This document shows, one piece after another, positions 1 to 10,100 of a stretch of DNA of 21,630 bases. The position numbers were made by a program, and so were the translations under genes. A model generated the notes under the pieces. The model had not been told where the DNA came from and ran no database searches. It worked only from the letters and a program-made list of their open reading frames with translations. Every line of letters begins with the position of its first letter. The stretch's first letter is position 1. This stretch comes from an uncultured Porphyromonadaceae bacterium (GTDB lineage: Bacteria; Bacteroidota; Bacteroidia; Bacteroidales; Muribaculaceae): NCBI GenBank assembly GCA_900548975.1, contig URMS01000035.1, positions 1 to 21,630 on the forward strand, in the 5' to 3' direction.

Positions 1-68
1 GTGAACCGAATTTATTTAATTTTTAACCACGTCCATTTTTAGTGGACAGTAGTGTACGAATATATAAA

Positions 69-797
69 ATGGACTATGTAATACTGGCGGCCGGACTGGG
101 GTCGCGCTTTCAGAAAGAGGGCGAGAAAGCCCCGAAACCTTTGGTATCCCTGATGGGACAGCCTATGATAGGCCGCCTTGTGAAGATACTTGCATCGTGC
201 GGTGCGGGTGTGATACATATTGTGGCCAACAGCCGCATGCCCGAACTTGTGGAATATCTGGCCGAACTCCAGAAAGAGGTCGATGTACCTCTGGTGGTAC
301 GCCCGATAATATCGGACAATTCGTACTACAGCCTCACCGAGGCTGCCGCCGGTCTCAAGGGAAAATTCATCGGCATGACCGTCGATGCCATATTCGCCAA
401 CGACGAGTTCCGCCGCTATGTCGAGGCTGTCGAGGCTATGCCCGAAGGCGAGGTGCTGATGGGTCTCACCCGTTTTGTTGATGACGAAAGCCCGCTCTAT
501 GCCCGCATCGGTCCGGACGGCGATGTTATCGACTACCGCTACGGCGGCGAACCGTTTGCCGAGGGCACAATAGTGTCGGCCGGCCTCTACGGCCTCACCG
601 CCGAGGCTATGGAGACTGTGGCCGGCGTGCGATATCCGGCTTCGCTGAGCGATTTTCAGCGTGTGCTTGCCGCCGAGACCGATATTAAAGTGAAGCCTTT
701 CGAATTCAGCAAAGCTCTCGATGTGGACTGCGGCCACGACCGCGAGACCGCCGAGGCTTTCCTTCGCGAGGTAAACGGAGAAACAGTGCAGAAATGA
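69..797 (+). CDS. Nucleotidyltransferase family protein (NTP_transferase fold)
   Basis: This 242-residue protein is a cytoplasmic nucleotidyltransferase of the sugar/alcohol-phosphate type, which moves an NMP from an NTP onto a phosphorylated small molecule. The N-terminus has the nucleotide-binding signature LAAGLGSRF (residues 6-14), followed by KAPKPL (20-25). The C-terminus has FSKALDVDCGHDRETAEAFL, typical of the family's metal- and product-binding end. I chose the ATG at 69; a GTG at 42 in the same frame would only add nine residues that do not belong to the fold. The stop overlaps the next gene by 4 bases (ATGA), so the two are translationally coupled. That neighbour is a CDP-alcohol phosphatidyltransferase, so this enzyme probably makes the CDP-activated (for example CDP-inositol or CDP-polyol) donor or modifies its headgroup. 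The substrate cannot be read from the sequence. No promoter is visible in the first 68 bases, so the operon probably begins outside the window. Confidence 0.85.
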   Translation: MDYVILAAGLGSRFQKEGEKAPKPLVSLMGQPMIGRLVKILASCGAGVIHIVANSRMPELVEYLAELQKEVDVPLVVRPIISDNSYYSLTEAAAGLKGKFIGMTVDAIFANDEFRRYVEAVEAMPEGEVLMGLTRFVDDESPLYARIGPDGDVIDYRYGGEPFAEGTIVSAGLYGLTAEAMETVAGVRYPASLSDFQRVLAAETDIKVKPFEFSKALDVDCGHDRETAEAFLREVNGETVQK

Positions 798-1735
798 GCG
801 GAAGCTGGACACGACTGAAAGAAGAGTACCGTTCGTCGCTTAAGTCGTCGGACACAGAGGAGCATATCGACCTCTGCTTCTACCGCCCCATCGGCTTCGC
901 ATGGGCCTGCCTTTTCCGGAAACTGCATGTCAGCCCCAATGCGGTGACTATCGCGTCGATTTTTATCGGCGTTTTTGCCGGAGTGTGCATGTATCCGACC
1001 AATCTGTGGGTGAACATAGCGGGTATCTTCCTGCTCATATGGGCCAACTCCTACGACAGCGCCGACGGTCAGCTTGCGCGTCTCACCAGGCAGTATTCGC
1101 AGCTGGGCCGTATACTCGACGGTATGGCCGGCGATTTCTGGTTTATATCGATATATGTAGCCATCTGCCTCCGCAGCAATAACACTGTGCCGTTCTTCGA
1201 AGAGCACCACTGGGCCATATGGTGTGTGGCCGTCGGTGCGGGTATATGCCATGCCCTGCAGGCTGCCGTGGCCGACAGCTACCGTCAGTTCCACCTTCTG
1301 CTCCTTAAAGGCAGCGCCGGCAGCGAACTCGATTCGACCGAACAGCTGCGCAAGAGCTACAGCGAGCTGTCGTGGAGCCGCGATTTCTGGCGCAAGCTCG
1401 TGCAGATGTTCTATGTGCGCTACACGAGCCGTCAGGAGACCATATCGCCTGCCATGCAGCGTGTGCTGCGCATATTCCGAAGCAAATTCCCCGACGGCAA
1501 ACTGCCCGAGAAATACCGGCATGAATTCCGCGCATGGAGTCTGCCACTGTGCAAGTGGGAGAATTTCATGACTTTCAACTGGCGGTCGATATTCCTTTTT
1601 GTGACTCTGCTTGCCGGGCAGCCGTGGCTTTATTTCGTGGCTGAGCTCACCATATTCAACATTGTGCTTGTATACACCATAGTCCGGCACGAATCGATCT
1701 GCCGCCGCATGGAGAAAACTCTCGGGCACGAGTAA
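794..1735 (+). CDS. CDP-alcohol phosphatidyltransferase family membrane enzyme
   Basis: This 313-residue integral membrane enzyme transfers a phosphoalcohol from a CDP-alcohol onto an acceptor alcohol to make a phospholipid or similar product. The family motif DxxDGxxAR x8 G xxx D is present: D88, D91, G92, A95, R96, G105, D109. The expected fourth aspartate (position 113) is glycine, and an aspartate sits one residue later (D114, in LDGMAGDFWF). Hydrophobic stretches lie near residues 47-85, 113-126, 141-160 and 264-297, with a long polar segment (about 170-255) between the last two. It overlaps the nucleotidyltransferase gene by 4 bases, so the pair very likely works on one substrate. Similar pairs occur in inositol-lipid gene clusters of gut Bacteroidetes and in archaeal di-inositol-phosphate synthesis. 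The inositol assignment here is inference, because no inositol-phosphate synthase lies in the window. Confidence 0.82.
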   Translation: MSGSWTRLKEEYRSSLKSSDTEEHIDLCFYRPIGFAWACLFRKLHVSPNAVTIASIFIGVFAGVCMYPTNLWVNIAGIFLLIWANSYDSADGQLARLTRQYSQLGRILDGMAGDFWFISIYVAICLRSNNTVPFFEEHHWAIWCVAVGAGICHALQAAVADSYRQFHLLLLKGSAGSELDSTEQLRKSYSELSWSRDFWRKLVQMFYVRYTSRQETISPAMQRVLRIFRSKFPDGKLPEKYRHEFRAWSLPLCKWENFMTFNWRSIFLFVTLLAGQPWLYFVAELTIFNIVLVYTIVRHESICRRMEKTLGHE

Positions 1736-1743
1736 TCGCTCAC

Positions 1744-1799
1744 AAATACGCATAAGAGCGGGGAAAGCATTGGCTTTTTCCCGCTTTTTGCGTATTTTT
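1744..1799 (+). terminator. Long hairpin terminator after the phosphatidyltransferase gene
   Basis: Nine bases after the stop codon at 1735 starts a nearly continuous stem. AAATACGCA (1744-1752) pairs with TGCGTATTT (1789-1797), and an inner arm AGCGGG-AAAGC (1757-1768, with one wobble and one bulge) pairs with 1773-1785 around an ATTG loop. The right arm ends in a T-rich tail (1795-1799). The same bases carry the -33 and -7 boxes of the next gene. Confidence 0.75.
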
Positions 1800-1800
1800 G
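1769..1800 (+). promoter_or_regulatory. Bacteroidetes-type promoter of the TPR gene
   Basis: A -33-like ATTG (1769-1772), a spacer of 20 bases and a -7 box TATTTTTG (1793-1800, consensus TAnnTTTG) precede the TPR gene. Transcription should begin near 1806-1808, only about ten bases before the ATG at 1818. This supports that start over the in-frame TTG at 1770, which would lie upstream of the transcript. Confidence 0.7.
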
Positions 1801-1817
1801 TCGAAATTATTCCTTTC

Positions 1818-3842
1818 ATGCGCTTTATCCGATACATTATATATATACTTGCCGCCATCGCCGGCACCCTCGGTTCGTCGGCCCAGGTAAACACCGACCA
1901 GGTGATACGCATAGGCCAGAATGCCCTCTACTTCGAGGACTATATGCTTTCCATACAGTATTTCAATCAGGCGATACAGGCTAAGCCATATCTTGCGCAG
2001 CCTTATTTCCTGAGGGCTATCGCCAAGCTCAATCTCGAGGACTATAATGGTGCCGAAGAGGATGCCAGCAAGGCAATAGAAATAAACCCTTATCTTACTG
2101 ACGCATGGGAGGTGCGCGGTGTGGCCCGCCAGAATCTCGGCAAAAATACTCAGGCGATCGAGGACTATACCAAGGCGCTCGAATATATACCGCGCAACCG
2201 CCAGCTGATGTTCAACCGCGCGCTCGCCCTCCAGGATATCAGGGAATTGGATCGTGCTGCCGAGGCTTTCGACGAGGTGATAAGCTACTATCCCGGTTTC
2301 GACAACGCCTATCTTGGCCGCGCGCGCCTTCGGCTGGAGCGCAACGATACGGTGGCTGCTCTTGCTGATATCGACAAGGCGCTGAGCATCAACAAGAATG
2401 CGCTCAATGCATATATCATGCGCGCCGACATAGCCATCAACTCGCACCGCGACTTCCAGTCGGCTGTCGCCGATATCGACAATGCCATCCGTCTGCAGCC
2501 ACGCATGGCCGGTCTGTATATCAACCGCGCCTTTCTGCGGTATAATCTCGACTCATACAAGGGCGCCATGGAAGACTATGATTTCGCCCTTACTCTCGAG
2601 CCTCTTAACATAACAGCGCTGTTCAACCGCGGTCTCCTGCTTGCCGAGGTGAGCGACAACGACCGCGCTCTCAACGACTTCAACCGCGTCCTCGAACTCG
2701 ACCCCGACAACTACCGGGCGCTCTACAACCGCGCGATGATATACCGTGCCAAGGGAAATACCGACGGTGCCATTGCCGATATCAGCCGTGTGTCCGAGCG
2801 TTTCCCCGATTTTCCCGGAGCCATCTATATGCTTGCCGAGCTGCACCGCGAGCGCGGCGAACTGGCCGCCGCCGAGGCCGACTACAAGCGTGCCCGCGCT
2901 GCTGCCAAGGCGCTGAAACCGGTGTCGGCCGACGAAGCCGACGCGCAGGCTCAGCAGCAGCCGTCGGCACCCGACGACGATATGCAGGTGCCGGCCGAAC
3001 TCGCCGCCAAGCGCTTTGCCTCGCTGCTGACTGTCGACGACAACGCCACCATCGAGGAGGAATATAACAACACGGCCATCCGAGGCCGTGTGCAGGACCG
3101 CCGCATGAACATCGAGATAGAGCCGATGATGCTGCTGTCGTTCTACTCATCGCCTACGGAGTTGCGCCGCAACACTTACTATATCCGCGAAGTCGACGAT
3201 CTCAATGCCACTCGTCAGCTGCGTTTCGTGCTTGTGGTGACAAACGACGTGCCGTCGATCGACGAAAGCATGGCCGCACGCCACTTCCAGAGCATAGAGT
3301 ACTACAACTCGCATCTGTCCACTCATACGCCGCGACCCATCGACTATATCGGCCGTGCACTCGATTTTATAACGGTACGCGACTATATCAATGCCGAGAA
3401 GGACATTGACCGTGCCATAGCCATGGCTCCCGACCTTGCGATAGCATATCTGATACGTGCACAGGCCCGCTACGGACGTCTGCAGCTCGAGCGCGATTCG
3501 CCCCAGCCCGGTCTCGATGCTATGGCACGTGGGTCGCTCAACCGCAAGAAACTGTCGGATATCGACGCCGACCTCGACGAGGTGATTCGTCTGTCGCCCA
3601 ACATGGCGGTTGCCTACTTCAACAAGGGCAATATACTGTTCGAACTCGAGGAATACGCTCTTGCCCGCAATGCCTACGACAAGGCCATAGCGCTCAAGCC
3701 CGATTTCGGCGAGGCATACTACAACCGCGGCTATATAGCCCTCAAGTCGGGTCATCAGGCCGAGGGTGTCGCCGATCTGAGCAAGGCCGGCGAGCTGGGC
3801 ATTATCCCTGCTTACAATCTCATCAAGCGCATCTCGCGGTAA
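1818..3842 (+). CDS. Secreted/periplasmic tetratricopeptide repeat protein
   Basis: This 674-residue protein starts with a signal peptide (MRFIRYIIYILAAIAGTLG, then SSAQ with cleavage near residue 22). About ten TPR units follow (roughly 25-365), many with the helix motif FNRA/YNRG spaced every 34 residues and units ending in DPDN or INP. A low-complexity linker rich in Ala, Gln and Pro (about 375-400) leads to a domain of about 110 residues without obvious TPRs. The C-terminus (about 510-674) has further TPR units. TPR arrays bind proteins, so a scaffold or assembly role in the envelope is likely, but no partner can be named. It has its own promoter and is a single-gene unit, convergent with sprA. 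The start is set by the signal peptide and by the promoter position. A TPR-type envelope protein is secure; the specific function is unknown. Confidence 0.85.
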   Translation: MRFIRYIIYILAAIAGTLGSSAQVNTDQVIRIGQNALYFEDYMLSIQYFNQAIQAKPYLAQPYFLRAIAKLNLEDYNGAEEDASKAIEINPYLTDAWEVRGVARQNLGKNTQAIEDYTKALEYIPRNRQLMFNRALALQDIRELDRAAEAFDEVISYYPGFDNAYLGRARLRLERNDTVAALADIDKALSINKNALNAYIMRADIAINSHRDFQSAVADIDNAIRLQPRMAGLYINRAFLRYNLDSYKGAMEDYDFALTLEPLNITALFNRGLLLAEVSDNDRALNDFNRVLELDPDNYRALYNRAMIYRAKGNTDGAIADISRVSERFPDFPGAIYMLAELHRERGELAAAEADYKRARAAAKALKPVSADEADAQAQQQPSAPDDDMQVPAELAAKRFASLLTVDDNATIEEEYNNTAIRGRVQDRRMNIEIEPMMLLSFYSSPTELRRNTYYIREVDDLNATRQLRFVLVVTNDVPSIDESMAARHFQSIEYYNSHLSTHTPRPIDYIGRALDFITVRDYINAEKDIDRAIAMAPDLAIAYLIRAQARYGRLQLERDSPQPGLDAMARGSLNRKKLSDIDADLDEVIRLSPNMAVAYFNKGNILFELEEYALARNAYDKAIALKPDFGEAYYNRGYIALKSGHQAEGVADLSKAGELGIIPAYNLIKRISR

Positions 3843-3900
3843 AACTTGAAGGTGAAACACCGCAAATTCCGATAAATCCGAACTAAAAGACAGACCCAAT

Positions 3901-4150
3901 GTCTCGCAACCCGCTCGCCGCGGGTTTGGCTTTGAGGATGTGACCAATCGCAGGGTCTCGCTTCGCTCCACCCTGCGCTATTGTCCGGGCACCCGCTCAC
4001 CGCGGGTGCATGTTCACCACGCCACATGCATATCTTTTGTTATTATCGTGCCGGGCAGACCCGCGGCGAGCGTGGACATGTTCTCCATGCTACATGCGTA
4101 TCTTTTGTTATTATCGTGCCGGGCAGACCCGCGTGAGCGGGTCGCGAGAC
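3901..4150. repeat. Composite palindromic (REP-like) intergenic element
   Basis: This stretch between two convergent genes has no credible gene. Its ends are 16-base inverted repeats that match at 15 positions (3901-3916 and 4135-4150). Inside are four copies of a 17-base near-palindrome, ACCCGC-loop-GCGGGT: 3909-3925 and 3991-4007 in one orientation, and 4059-4075 (degenerate) and 4127-4142 in the other. A separate hairpin pairs CGCAGGGT (3949-3956) with ACCCTGCG (3970-3977). The layout resembles REP/BIME-type elements, which often sit between convergent genes. No target-site duplication is visible. Bases 3843-3900 between the TPR stop and the element show nothing notable. Confidence 0.75.
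4009..4144. repeat. Tandem duplication, two 68-bp units
   Basis: Unit one is 4009-4076 and unit two 4077-4144. Both begin CATGTTC and share an identical 35-base core (4031-4065 and 4099-4133) that starts TATCTTTTGTTATTATCG. Differences cluster at the ends of each unit. They form the right half of the composite palindromic element and carry its third and fourth palindrome copies. Confidence 0.9.
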
Positions 4151-4168
4151 AAAACGTGGCCTTTAATG

Positions 4169-7100
4169 TTATCGGGCGAGGGAGAGGTTGAGGCTAATGC
4201 CGTAGGAGGAGTTGGTGGTGGGGTAGGAGCTTGTGGTGACGATGGGGCTGTTGACCTGATGGTCGAAGAAGGCCGATACCGTGAGGCGCTTCGACAGGAT
4301 GTATGAGGCCGTGAAGTTGATGCCTATGGTGTTGCTGCCGCTTGTGGGCTGAGTGTAGTTGTCCTCGATGCGGCGAATGAGCGCCTGATTGCGCTGGAAG
4401 GTGCACTCGGCATTGAGCGTAAGATCGTTGCTGATGCCCTGCTGCGAACCTTTCATTTTCAGGAATGTATTGAAGCCGATTATTTTATATCCCGCTCCTA
4501 TGCGGATGGCCCTCTGCGTGGCTTCGACGAGCTGTCCGGCCGATGTGTTGAGGGTGAGCGTGCGCTGGTCGCGGTACTCGGCGTTGAACTGGAGATCGTT
4601 CTTGAGGGTGGCGTTGATGCCGAAGAGAGGCGCGAAGCGCTCTGTGATTGCCACCGACGAGATATTGTAGGGCGAGGAGGGGATAGGCTCGCCGGTGAGT
4701 TCGTCGAGAGTGTAGCCGAGGTTAGCGCTTCCGTCGACGCTCTGCCAGTTGAGATATGAGGAGTATGAGCCTACGGAGTATGTGCACTGGTAGGCGTGAT
4801 TGACTGTGAAAGTCTTGAAGATATTGCGCATATTGCCGAGGTTGATGAAGCCGTCGTAGGTTATGCGCCAGTTGGGCAGCACGGCCGAGAAGGAGGGGAA
4901 CGGATCGAGACTTTCGGTGGATGCCGAGCGCCCGGTGTAGGCTGCCAGGAATGCGGGGATGAGAACGTCGGACGATGTTTCGCTCACAGTGCCGGTCTCG
5001 GGGTTGAAAAGCTGTCCGGCGGATATGTTGTCTGCCATGAAACCGCCCGTCGGATAGTGTGTGCCTATGTACTGGGCTTCGACACGACGGCGGATTTCGG
5101 GAATGTTCTCGAGGAATTTATCGAAAGCTGCGGAGCGGTATCCGTCGGATGCCTTGCTGCCTTTGAGGGCTGTGAGCAGTGCGCAGTGTGTGCGTGTGTA
5201 TGAGCCTGAGAGCGACGTTGGCATGCCGTCGTACATGAACTGTATCTGAGAGTTGCGGTTGTCGGTGCGGTTGAATGTGAGCTGTACCTTGAAGCCCTTG
5301 AAAAGCTCGAGATTTACCTCCATGTTCAGTTCCTGCGTGCGGGCCCATATGGCGGGGGATGTCTGGCCGTCGTCGGTGATGAGCCAGCCGCGCGACAGCG
5401 CTTTCTCGATGTAGGATTCGTCGGTGAAGCCGAATGCGAAGTCGAGACCGGGCGACATCGGGCCCTGCGAAGTAGTCTGGCCGAATACATTGCCGATTTC
5501 GGGACGGAATAGTGGCAGATTGAGCGATTTGGTAGAGCGGTAGCGCACAGATATATTGCGCGGCGACATGACAAGACGCAGGGCGTACTCGCCGATGTTG
5601 CGCATGAGGCTCTTTTCTTCCTTAAGTATCTCGACTATCGTGAATTTTATGTTGTCTTTGCCTCGGTTCAGCACCTCGATGGTGTTGTTGTCGATGATTT
5701 TCGTTTTCACTATCACCGGTTTGCCGTTGGCGTCGGTAGCGGTTATCTTAATCTTGGGCACACGCAGATTATGCTTGATTACCAGAGAGGTATCTTCCTT
5801 GAGTTTGTAGGTGCGCTCGAATTTCTTGGCCTTGCGGGGCGCGGCTGTCGACGGGCGGGTGTTAGCGAAGCGTTTGTTGATGTCGCGCAGCAGAGGCATC
5901 TTGTTGTAGAGTGTCTCGAAGTTGACTCGGCCGTCGGCTGTCCAGGCCGCCTGGTTGGCGATGGAGTTGCCTACCTGTATGTCGTCGATGGTTGCGCCGC
6001 GGTCCCAGCGGTAGGTGGCGTTGTAGCTTACATTACCGGTGAGGTAGTCGAGGAAGCCAATTTTGGAGAAAGGCGCCTTGTACTGACCGGTAAATGTCTG
6101 GTTGTAGCTCCATGGCGTGCCCATGGAGCGCAGGCTCTGCCATACGGTGTCCTTCCAATCGCGGTAGCGGTCGGGGAAGAGTTTTTTATTGACAGCGCCT
6201 ACGGTTTCCTCGATGCGCGCCGAGGTGTTGGAGTTAAACGACAGAGAGAGAGTTTTTGTGATATTCCATGTAATGGCAAGCTGACGGTCCCAGAGCCAGT
6301 TTTTGCTCACCGACACCGGCAGCTGGAACATGACGTCGGTCTCGGAGCGGGTCTGCTGCTCGTAGTAGTAGCGGGTCATGTTTGTGAGGAAAGAGATGTT
6401 GGTCGGCAGCCACGACAGTTCCCATTCTTTGAGGAAACGGGCGTTCTTGCTCTTGCTTTTGAGACCTTTGAAAGGCTTGAAGGGCTTGAAGTAGGGCGAA
6501 TAGTTGTAGGCGAAGGAGCCGCGGTAGTCGTTCGTGTTTTCGTACTCGGTGGTGGGGTCGTTCTTCGACTGTTTGGTGAATGAGAAGTTGAACGTGAAGT
6601 TGGCGGGGTCCCACGGCATCGGTTTGGCGCTGCGGACATCGAACTTCAGACCGGAAATCGAAAAATTCTGCACCGATGTTCGCTCTATGGCGTATGCGCT
6701 GATGGAGTCGCGCTCGGCCTTGTCGGAGCAGTCATCGAGAGCGTCTTTGAGCAGAACGTCCTTGTCGAGGGGATTGTACTTGGGCGATGTGCGTTCTTTG
6801 GTCATCGAGTAGTAGATCGGAGCCTTGAGTTTGGCTTTTTCGGGCAGGAAACGGCCCAGATCGGCCTGTACGGCGAAGTTTATCTGTGAGTAGTCGTCGA
6901 GACGGCGTTCGTTGAGGCTCTGGTCGACGCTGCCGAAACCGGCCGACTCGTAGTGCGTGCCGAGGTTGAGGGTAGCCACATCGCTGACGTTGAGAGTGGC
7001 GTTGGCTTTTGCGGCCCAGCCTCCGGCTTCGTTGAAATCGGTTACCTTGAGCTCGTTGACCCATATGGTGCCATCTTTGGTCGTGGCGGAGTTGTTGCGC

Positions 7101-10100
7101 ACGCCCACCAGCATCACGCGCACGTCGCTGAGCGAGGGATTGCCCATTACGGCTACGCGGTTGCGTTCGTTTGCCGGGTCGCGGCCCGTGTAGAGTATGC
7201 CGTAGCCTACGCCTTCCTCCTCGGCGCGCTTGGCGCGGTTTCGCTCCTTTTTGAGGTCGACGAGAGTCTGGAGATCGAAGTTGAGGTAGTTGTTGCGCGG
7301 CCATACCTCGTCGCGCCTGGCGTCGTTGTATACGTCGGGAGGAGTGAGTTCGAGGGGTACTTCGTATTCGTAGAAGTTGTTTTTGACGTCGGAACCGAGG
7401 CGTACGAAGACCGACAGGTCGCCCGAGCGGAGGCCGGTGGTGTTGTTGATGAAGGCTTCGGCATGTACCCACATCTGCATGCGCCTGTAGTTGCGGAGGT
7501 CGAGCTGAGTATTGCGGTATACACCGCGGGCGTCGCCTGCGGTGAGGCCGGTGAGCTTGAGCGACATCGACTGCTCGTTGAGCTGTGTGATCTGCGTCTG
7601 GCCCGGATCGCTGATGCGGGTTACACCCGGCGGCAGGACGTAGTTCACCGGCTCGCGGGTGGAGTTCTCCTCGATATTGACTACCGAAATGTCGAGCTGA
7701 CCCTGGGCGGGAGCGTCGCCGCGGGAGTTGAGATTGAAGTCGTATGGGCGCCACTCGCCGCGCACAAGCTCGAGAGTGGCGAAGCGCAGGTGGGTCGTTT
7801 TCTTGAATCCGGTGAGGAACATGCGCACGAAGCGGATGGTGGAGAAGTCGTTGATGGAGCCGACCACACGCTCGTATTCGCTCAGAGGTATCTTGAACTG
7901 GTACCATTCGACTTCCTGATTGTTTCCGTCGCGTGTAGGCACCACTGTCACCCGCTTGTCTGTTATGTAGTTGCGGCCCACTTCGAGGTCTTCGGGGCGG
8001 ATGGATACGCGGTACTGGAAGTAGCGCTCGTATTCGTTGAGGGTATTGTCCTGGTTGATGTCCTCTACATCGGGCACGCTGCGGCTGCTCTGGTAGAGAG
8101 GGTCGGCGGCGTCTTCGGGCGAGAGGGAGTTGCCTTCGACGCCGTTGTAGCGTTTGTAGCGTTCGAGAATCGACAGATGCTGCTCGTCGTAGTCGTAGCC
8201 GCGGTAGAAGTGGTAGTTGTCGCCTGCGGGGTCGTTCAGGGGCGAGAACGCGTCGGTCTGCATGCGCTGCAGGGTCTCGGGCGATACCCGGCGTGATATT
8301 TCCTCGACATACTGCGAGTAGGTTGGGAAGGCGAATTCGTCGTTGTTGGGCAGTCCGTCGAGACCTACGTCCTGCGCCACGCGTGCACCATTGTTGTTGT
8401 CGAAAGAGTAGGTGAGAGAGTTCTGCTGCGATACGCGGCCCCATACGGTCTCGGTGAGGTACTGGTCGTTGCCGTCGTAGGGAATGCCGTTTTCGTAGCT
8501 CTTGAGACCGTCTTTTAGTATATCCTCCGATATTTCGCCGAAGTTGAGGTAGAGGTCGCCGCCCTCGTAGTTGTCGGCTTCGGGGTCGAGGAAGGGGCTC
8601 ATGAGCCAGAACTGAATGTACTCGATGTTGCTCTGTTCGAAGTTGGTGTTGTCGAGACGGCGCATGATGCCGCCCCAGCGTTTCTCGGGGTCGGTGAGGT
8701 GGCCGAGCTCGTCGATGCCCGTGGCGTCGAGATTGTAGGGGCCGCGCTCGTCGGGGTAGTACGACAGGTTGAGGGTCTGGATGGTGGACGATTCTCCGTA
8801 GGTGATTTCGCGGCCGGGGAATACTTCGTTTACACGCACTTCGCGCACATAGGGATTCGAAAGCTGTTTCAGGTCGCTTTTGATGTAGCCAGGGCACATC
8901 GATGAGTTGCGCTGGGTAAAGAGGCGGTCGATGTAGTACCAGTTGAGCAGCGCGCGGTTTTTGCCGTAGTCCGCATTGTTGCTTAGTGCGGCCTCTGGGA
9001 AAAGAGCATTTGCTCCGGACTCATAGGGTGTCGAGGCAAGGAACCAGGAGTAGGGCGAACGGAGGTCGATTCCGGTCTGTGTCGACTCGAAGTCGTCGAT
9101 ATACGAAGAACCTTTGTTCGAGCCGCTTTTCTGTGCGTGGGGCATGAGTTTTGCCACCTCGGCCGTAAAACTGAGGCGCGAAGGCTGTATGGCGTTGACT
9201 GTCGGAATCTTGTTGATGAGATTCGTAAGCCACATGAATTCGCCGTTGTAGGCCATGTTTAGACCAAAAATGGAGTTGTTGACGGTCTCGTCGCCGATAT
9301 TTACTTTCTCGATAAGGGCTTTTTCGGAGAAGTGAAGCACGGTTGCGCCTATGTTCAGATTCTTGTTGAGCTGATATTGAAGATCCAGGCCAAGTAAGGT
9401 TTTGCGCTGTGTGGAGAACATGCTTTGGTTCTCGAGGGTGACGCTGATGTTCTGGCCCGAGTCGATAATGCTTTGGTTGGTGATGGTGACTATGCCCATT
9501 GCGTAGTCAACGGTATAGTCGGAATTCTCGGTTAGCTGTACACCGCCGGCCGTTACAATAACCGAGCCGCGAGGCACGTTCATGGCGTTGAGTCGTATCT
9601 GGGAGCCTGAGGAGGCCTGGTATTCGCCCGACAGTATGAATTTATTCTTATCGGCGTACTGGCGGGCCACCACCAGAGTGGAGTCGTAAAGTTCCTGGTA
9701 TACATACTGCTGCGCCAGAGCGGGATTGCCTATGGCTTCGGCGAGGTGTTGGCCGAACGGTTCGACAACAGGGAAGACCACTTTGCCGGTGGCCGGATAG
9801 ATGGTGTAGCCGTCGATGAAGTCGAAGAATCCGTCGGGGTTGCTCTGCTCGTTGGAGTCGATTCGGTCGAGGTTCATCACCTGAAGAAGAGGCTTATTGT
9901 TGAGGCCCGGTACCGGCAGATAGTTGATCTGCGTGCCTGTTGTGTCGGAGAGATATTTGATATTGAGCCTGAACTTCGCTTTCTGTATCTGATAGCCTCC
10001 GAGAGAGTATACGTTTTTCATCATCAGGTCCCACATGGGGAGCCGCGGCGATGTGGTGGTGCTTTTGAGCATTTTCACAAACAGGGCCTGGTCGGTTGAA

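Noticed and set aside
1..42. Possible C-terminal end of an upstream gene, open from the first base to a TAG at 40-42
   Set aside because: Thirteen AT-rich codons cannot be told from chance, and the upstream sequence is missing.
31..47. Small hairpin GTCCA/TGGAC before the first gene
   Set aside because: Only a 5-bp stem without a T-tail; too weak to call a terminator or regulator.
656..1912. Open frame of 418 codons on the minus strand opposite the phosphatidyltransferase gene
   Set aside because: It runs across the terminator and two intact genes and lacks any family signature.
4009..4144. Possible short CRISPR array
   Set aside because: There are only two repeat units, directly adjacent with no unique spacers, and the repeat is a 68-bp tandem duplication containing palindromes.
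3901..4150. Possible MITE or insertion-sequence remnant, from the 16-base inverted ends
   Set aside because: No target-site duplication and no transposase fragment; the repeated internal palindromes fit a REP-like element better.
6953..8296. Open frame of 447 codons on the plus strand opposite sprA
   Set aside because: Antisense shadow with biased Val/Glu/Ala composition and no promoter in front.
6732..8897. Open frame of 721 codons on the minus strand within sprA, out of frame
   Set aside because: Extremely Arg/Pro/Gln-rich with no recognisable fold; it is a shifted-frame shadow of sprA.
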